Assembly: GCA_026706165.1 (NCBI GenBank)
Contig: JAPOZF010000757.1
Span: forward strand, 1-9,547
Direction of reading: 5' to 3'
DNA length: 9,547 bases
DNA from: Gemmatimonadota bacterium
GTDB lineage: Bacteria > Latescibacterota > UBA2968 > UBA8231
Shown here piece by piece: positions 6,579 to 9,547 of this stretch. The stretch's first letter is position 1. Each line of letters opens with the position of its first letter. A program made the translations under genes and the position numbers. The notes beneath the pieces were generated by a model. That model did not search any database and was not told the DNA's origin. It worked only from the letters and a program-made list of their open reading frames with translations.

Positions 6579-6838
6579 TCGGGTCCTCCTGCAATCATCG
6601 GGGTGAAAGTCGGGGAGTGCTCGGACCGGCGGAAACCGACGGTGGGAACACCTTGCTGCAACGACGGGCGGTCAGCCTTCGTCATCGGCCGGCGCGCGCC
6701 TGGGGCAGCGCGGCGGTGCAAAAGAGGCCGGCCAATCGAGATGAAATCATGTCGGGCCAGTGACGACAGACGCTGGGCCGACGGGAACGGGCCCCCTCGA
6801 TCGGCTGCGAAAGACCATTGCATGCCGGGGGCCCCCGC
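6579..6838. other. 260-base gap before the enolase-superfamily gene, with a near-perfect inverted repeat
   Basis: No gene is supported here; the open frames across it lack family features. AGGAGGA (minus strand, 6590-6584) is the ribosome binding site of the downstream gene. ACCGGCGG (6625-6632) and CCGACGGT (6636-6643) form an inverted repeat with one mismatch and an AAA spacer, about 47-65 bases upstream of the start; it could be a regulator site or an RNA hairpin. No convincing -35/-10 pair was found. The gap size suggests the dehydratase-epimerase pair may have its own promoter. Confidence 0.35.
6827..6836. repeat. GC palindrome just past the glycosidase stop
   Basis: GGGGGCCCCC is a perfect 10-base palindrome two bases beyond the glycoside hydrolase stop codon. 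It has no loop bases and no T-run, so a terminator role is weak. Confidence 0.2.
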
Positions 6839-9547
6839 TCAGCCGGAGGCGTCCGCATCCCTTTCGATAGCCGCCTGCTCGATGCGCATGCGGCGGTTGC
6901 CGGTCTCGAAGGCGGCCAGGCCCCGCGCCGGTTCGCCGGGGCCGCGTCCGAGCCGGCCGCGGACGGTTACCCCGCTCGGCAGCCGGAAAGAGTACTCCAC
7001 CGGCCCGCTCGCCGGCTCCGGGGCTATGGTCCTGCCCTGCGGCTCCGGCCGGCCCTGCGGCAGGACCCGGTAGCGCTGCCCGGCTGCCGTGGCGAACCGC
7101 AGCAGGTCGCCTTCAAGCAAGGTTCCGCCCGCGGCCGCATCCCCTTCCCCAGCCCCGGTCACCGTCAGCAGACACCGCCCGCCCCAGGGATTGCGCAGGC
7201 GGCACTCCTCTCCGAGGCGCGACTCGACCTCGACGAACTCCACCTCCCCCTCGCGGATCGCGGCTGTCACCAGGAAGCCGCCCCGCCCCAGCAGTCGGAA
7301 GGAGGCCCCCCACTGCTGCGGCCACGCGGGAAACACGCGGATCACCTCCGGCTCCCCGGGCCGCGGGGACACGCTCTGCATCAGTCCCTGCTGCAAGGTC
7401 CCGGCCGCCATCCCGGAGGGCTCGAGCCCCATCGACTGGATCCCCTGCTCGAAGCAGCTGAGACCGTTGGCGAGGAATGGCCTGTACATGCTGTAGTGGG
7501 CGGCGAGCAGGGCGGGCAGCTCTTCGCCGCGGCCGGCCAGGGGAAAGGCGATCGGGGTGCGCACCAGCGACGGACGCCAGTGCCTGCCCGTCATCGCCTT
7601 GCGGTGGTTGGGACAGAGGTCGAGCATGCGCCGCACCATCTCCTTCTGACCGTCGTCGCTGCTCTCCAGGGTCCATGCCTCGAAGGTCTCGACCGGGTGC
7701 GCCCAGACGTCCTCGGACGGGAAGTCCTCCCCGGGGGCGTCGATATGGCCGAGGTGGCCGGCCGCCCAGACGCCGTCGGCCAGGGTCCCGAAGGTCAGGG
7801 CCTTCGACTCGGGCTCGGCCCCCATCGGGTAGGGGGCGAGGTGCTCCAGCAGGTCCCGCCAGCCTTCCCGCAGTTCCCCGTCGACCCCGAGGATCTCCGC
7901 GGCGCGGATGGCCGGCCCGGCGATGCCGCGGATCGCCGCCAGGTCCTTGAGGCTGTCCTTCACGAGGTAGAAGGACTCCATCACGTTGGTCCCCTCGAGG
8001 TGGTAGAAACCGTCCTCCTTTTTGACGGCGAGGTGCCGGTAGAGCTCGGCGGCGCCGCGCAGCAGCGGATACGCCCTGTCCCGCAGCCATTCCTCGTCCC
8101 CGGTGCGGCGGTACCGCCACCAGGCGTGCAGGGCGATCTTGCTGCCGGTCGAGACGATGTGGGCGATGGCGGCGAACGGCCGCAGCCCCCGTCGCGCCTC
8201 CTCCTCCTTGTTGCCGTCGAACGCGGAGCTGTAGTAGAGGTGGGAGTCGTGCTGGCAGAGGACGCGGGTGCGCGCCGACAGGGTGCCGCTGCCGGTCCTG
8301 CCAAGGAAGTAGTTGCGGAACTCCCGGGCGCTCTCCGGCGGCAGCGACACCGGTCCGTCGGCCGGGCTGGTCTCGGGAAACAGGGCGCCGGCGGCCACTC
8401 CCCAGCGCTGCCGGGCCGCTTCCTCGCACAGGGGCAGCTGGCGCGAGTACATGTCGAAGTAGGGCTCGCACAGGTCGGCGGCGGCGGCGGCCTGGAGCGG
8501 CCGGTACATCATCTCGACGATCCAGTGCCAGAGCTGGGTGCCGAGGTGGGGGATGTCCCCCTCGGTCTGGAAGATCAGGCCGGCCCCCTGCGGCGCCGGA
8601 CCGGGGCCGCGCGACGAGGAGGCGGCGTAGTATAGATGCAGGGCGCGGACGCGCTCGAGGTAGTCGGCGAAGCCGTCCGCGCCGGTCAGATGCACGAAGC
8701 TCCGCGACCAGAACCCGTTCCACCACGCCGCGTGCTCGCCGCGCAGCGTTACATACGACATGCCGGCCGCCGCGTCGAGCAGCTCCAGGGCTTTCCCCCC
8801 GGTGCCCCCCGCGTCCGGCCCTGCCGCGGCGGCGGTGGAGAGGAGCACCGTGCGGACTCCGTTTTCCGCGGGAAGCACCAGCGTTCGCGCCTCGGGCCGC
8901 CCCTTGCGGACCGCCTCCCGTTCGTTGGTGATGCCGAGCGGCTTCTCGTCCCAGAACAGGTCCGCCGGCTTCCAGGCCGCCTCGTGCGCCTCGACCCGGG
9001 GGTCGGCTCCCGGGACCGCCACGGCAACCGCGGACCCGGCGCGGTACTCCTCGACGCGGAAGAACCGCTTCTCCTCGAACTCCTGCACCACCAGCAGCCT
9101 GCCGCCGGAGTCCTCGAACCGGTAGCGGGCGGTGTGCACCCCGGTCTCGACCTCCCCGGGAATCCAGCGTTTTGCGTTCCAGAGATTCAGGGGCGTGGTC
9201 ACCTCCGGGGCCCGCCACATCGACAGGGTCACGCGGATCTCCCGGGGGCGCGCGCGCCGGTCGTCGACCTCCACCGCGAGGAGGTCGCGGGCCGAGGAGA
9301 GGAAGCAGCGCACCCGCACCCCGTCGCCGGAGACGGAGCACTCGGCGTCGTACAGGGAGAGGTGCTGCCGGAAAGAATCCCCGGCCGCGAACGCCTCGCC
9401 GCCCACATCCACCTCGAGACGGGCGCAGCCGCCGCAGTAGTCGACGGGGCTGCGGTGCGAGCCGGCGTGGTTGCGGTCGGAGGAGAAAAGGTCGCGCCGG
9501 TTGAGGTGGAAGCGGACCGAGTCCGGGGTCGTCCAGACCGTGGTCCC
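6839..9547 (-). CDS. Large glycoside hydrolase, GH95/DUF5703-like, 5' end beyond the window
   Basis: The frame is open from the right edge to TGA at 6841-6839, giving 902 codons. A GTG at 9412 would start an 857-residue version, but 45 more coding-like codons (including TVWTTPDSVRFHLNRRDLF) precede it, so the true start lies outside. Numbered from that GTG, residues 1-225 are a beta-rich N-terminal domain, HAAWWNGFWSRSFV (227-240) is the linker typical of DUF5703/GH95-like proteins, about 245-690 form a probable (alpha/alpha)6 barrel (HLYYAASSSRG, HAWWRYRRTGDEEW), and 690-857 a beta domain starting IRVFPAWPQQW. The barrel contains GTNVMESFYLVKDSLKDLA (474-492), a possible active-site region. 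It probably removes a terminal sugar such as fucose or galactose from a polysaccharide, by analogy only. Secretion cannot be judged without the N-terminus. Confidence 0.75.
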   Translation of the reverse strand, partial: GTTVWTTPDSVRFHLNRRDLFSSDRNHAGSHRSPVDYCGGCARLEVDVGGEAFAAGDSFRQHLSLYDAECSVSGDGVRVRCFLSSARDLLAVEVDDRRARPREIRVTLSMWRAPEVTTPLNLWNAKRWIPGEVETGVHTARYRFEDSGGRLLVVQEFEEKRFFRVEEYRAGSAVAVAVPGADPRVEAHEAAWKPADLFWDEKPLGITNEREAVRKGRPEARTLVLPAENGVRTVLLSTAAAAGPDAGGTGGKALELLDAAAGMSYVTLRGEHAAWWNGFWSRSFVHLTGADGFADYLERVRALHLYYAASSSRGPGPAPQGAGLIFQTEGDIPHLGTQLWHWIVEMMYRPLQAAAAADLCEPYFDMYSRQLPLCEEAARQRWGVAAGALFPETSPADGPVSLPPESAREFRNYFLGRTGSGTLSARTRVLCQHDSHLYYSSAFDGNKEEEARRGLRPFAAIAHIVSTGSKIALHAWWRYRRTGDEEWLRDRAYPLLRGAAELYRHLAVKKEDGFYHLEGTNVMESFYLVKDSLKDLAAIRGIAGPAIRAAEILGVDGELREGWRDLLEHLAPYPMGAEPESKALTFGTLADGVWAAGHLGHIDAPGEDFPSEDVWAHPVETFEAWTLESSDDGQKEMVRRMLDLCPNHRKAMTGRHWRPSLVRTPIAFPLAGRGEELPALLAAHYSMYRPFLANGLSCFEQGIQSMGLEPSGMAAGTLQQGLMQSVSPRPGEPEVIRVFPAWPQQWGASFRLLGRGGFLVTAAIREGEVEFVEVESRLGEECRLRNPWGGRCLLTVTGAGEGDAAAGGTLLEGDLLRFATAAGQRYRVLPQGRPEPQGRTIAPEPASGPVEYSFRLPSGVTVRGRLGRGPGEPARGLAAFETGNRRMRIEQAAIERDADASG

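Noticed and set aside
5322..8635. Long plus-strand frames (5322-7073 and 6818-8635)
   Set aside because: They are antisense to two genes with clear motifs, have biased compositions rich in Gly, Arg, Pro and Val, and no recognisable domains.
1..9547. tRNA, rRNA, CRISPR array, insertion sequence or integrase
   Set aside because: No cloverleaf-like segments, regularly spaced repeats, transposase motifs or attachment-site repeats were seen by eye on either strand.

Overview
The window is GC-rich (high G/C at third codon positions throughout) and looks like the chromosome of a free-living or gut polysaccharide-degrading bacterium. Its enzyme set (formylglycine sulfatase, enolase-superfamily dehydratase, sugar-type SDR, large GH95/DUF5703-like glycosidase) is common in Planctomycetota, Verrucomicrobiota, Lentisphaerota and Kiritimatiellota. 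The sequence alone does not fix the phylum; a proteobacterium remains possible.

Layout. Bases 1-104 probably hold the last codons of an upstream plus-strand gene. A type I sulfatase follows on the plus strand (239-1705). A 130-base gap with strong inverted repeats leads into a complete typA/bipA GTPase gene (1837-3705, plus). Bases 3706-3936 are non-coding and contain two short gene-end fossils side by side. One matches the last codons of the epimerase in this window (minus strand, 3768-3801). The other matches the last codons of the sulfatase in this window (plus strand, 3815-3853). Everything from 3937 to the right edge is on the minus strand: an intact HigA-type antitoxin (3937-4242), a HigB-type toxin gene broken by two nearby frameshifts (4242-4520) with a palindromic operator over its start codon, an NAD-dependent epimerase/dehydrogenase (4595-5338), a mandelate racemase/muconate lactonizing-type enzyme (5331-6578), a 260-base gap, and a large glycoside hydrolase that runs off the right edge (6839-9547).

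How the genes may work together. The epimerase and the enolase-superfamily gene overlap by 8 bases and form a translationally linked pair. With the glycosidase upstream and the sulfatase nearby they make a plausible catabolic set: cleavage of a polysaccharide, removal of sulfate, oxidation of the sugar and dehydration of the resulting sugar acid. The substrate cannot be read from the sequence. The sulfatase has no visible signal peptide, so desulfation would be cytoplasmic. TypA is a housekeeping translation/ribosome GTPase and the HigBA module is an addiction system; both sit between the sulfatase and the epimerase, and the gene-end fossils between them suggest this interval was built by duplication and insertion.

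The most notable observations are the back-to-back gene-end fossils, the double-frameshifted toxin with intact antitoxin and operator, the structured segment before typA, and the long C-terminal extension of the enolase-superfamily protein. No clearly new system was found.
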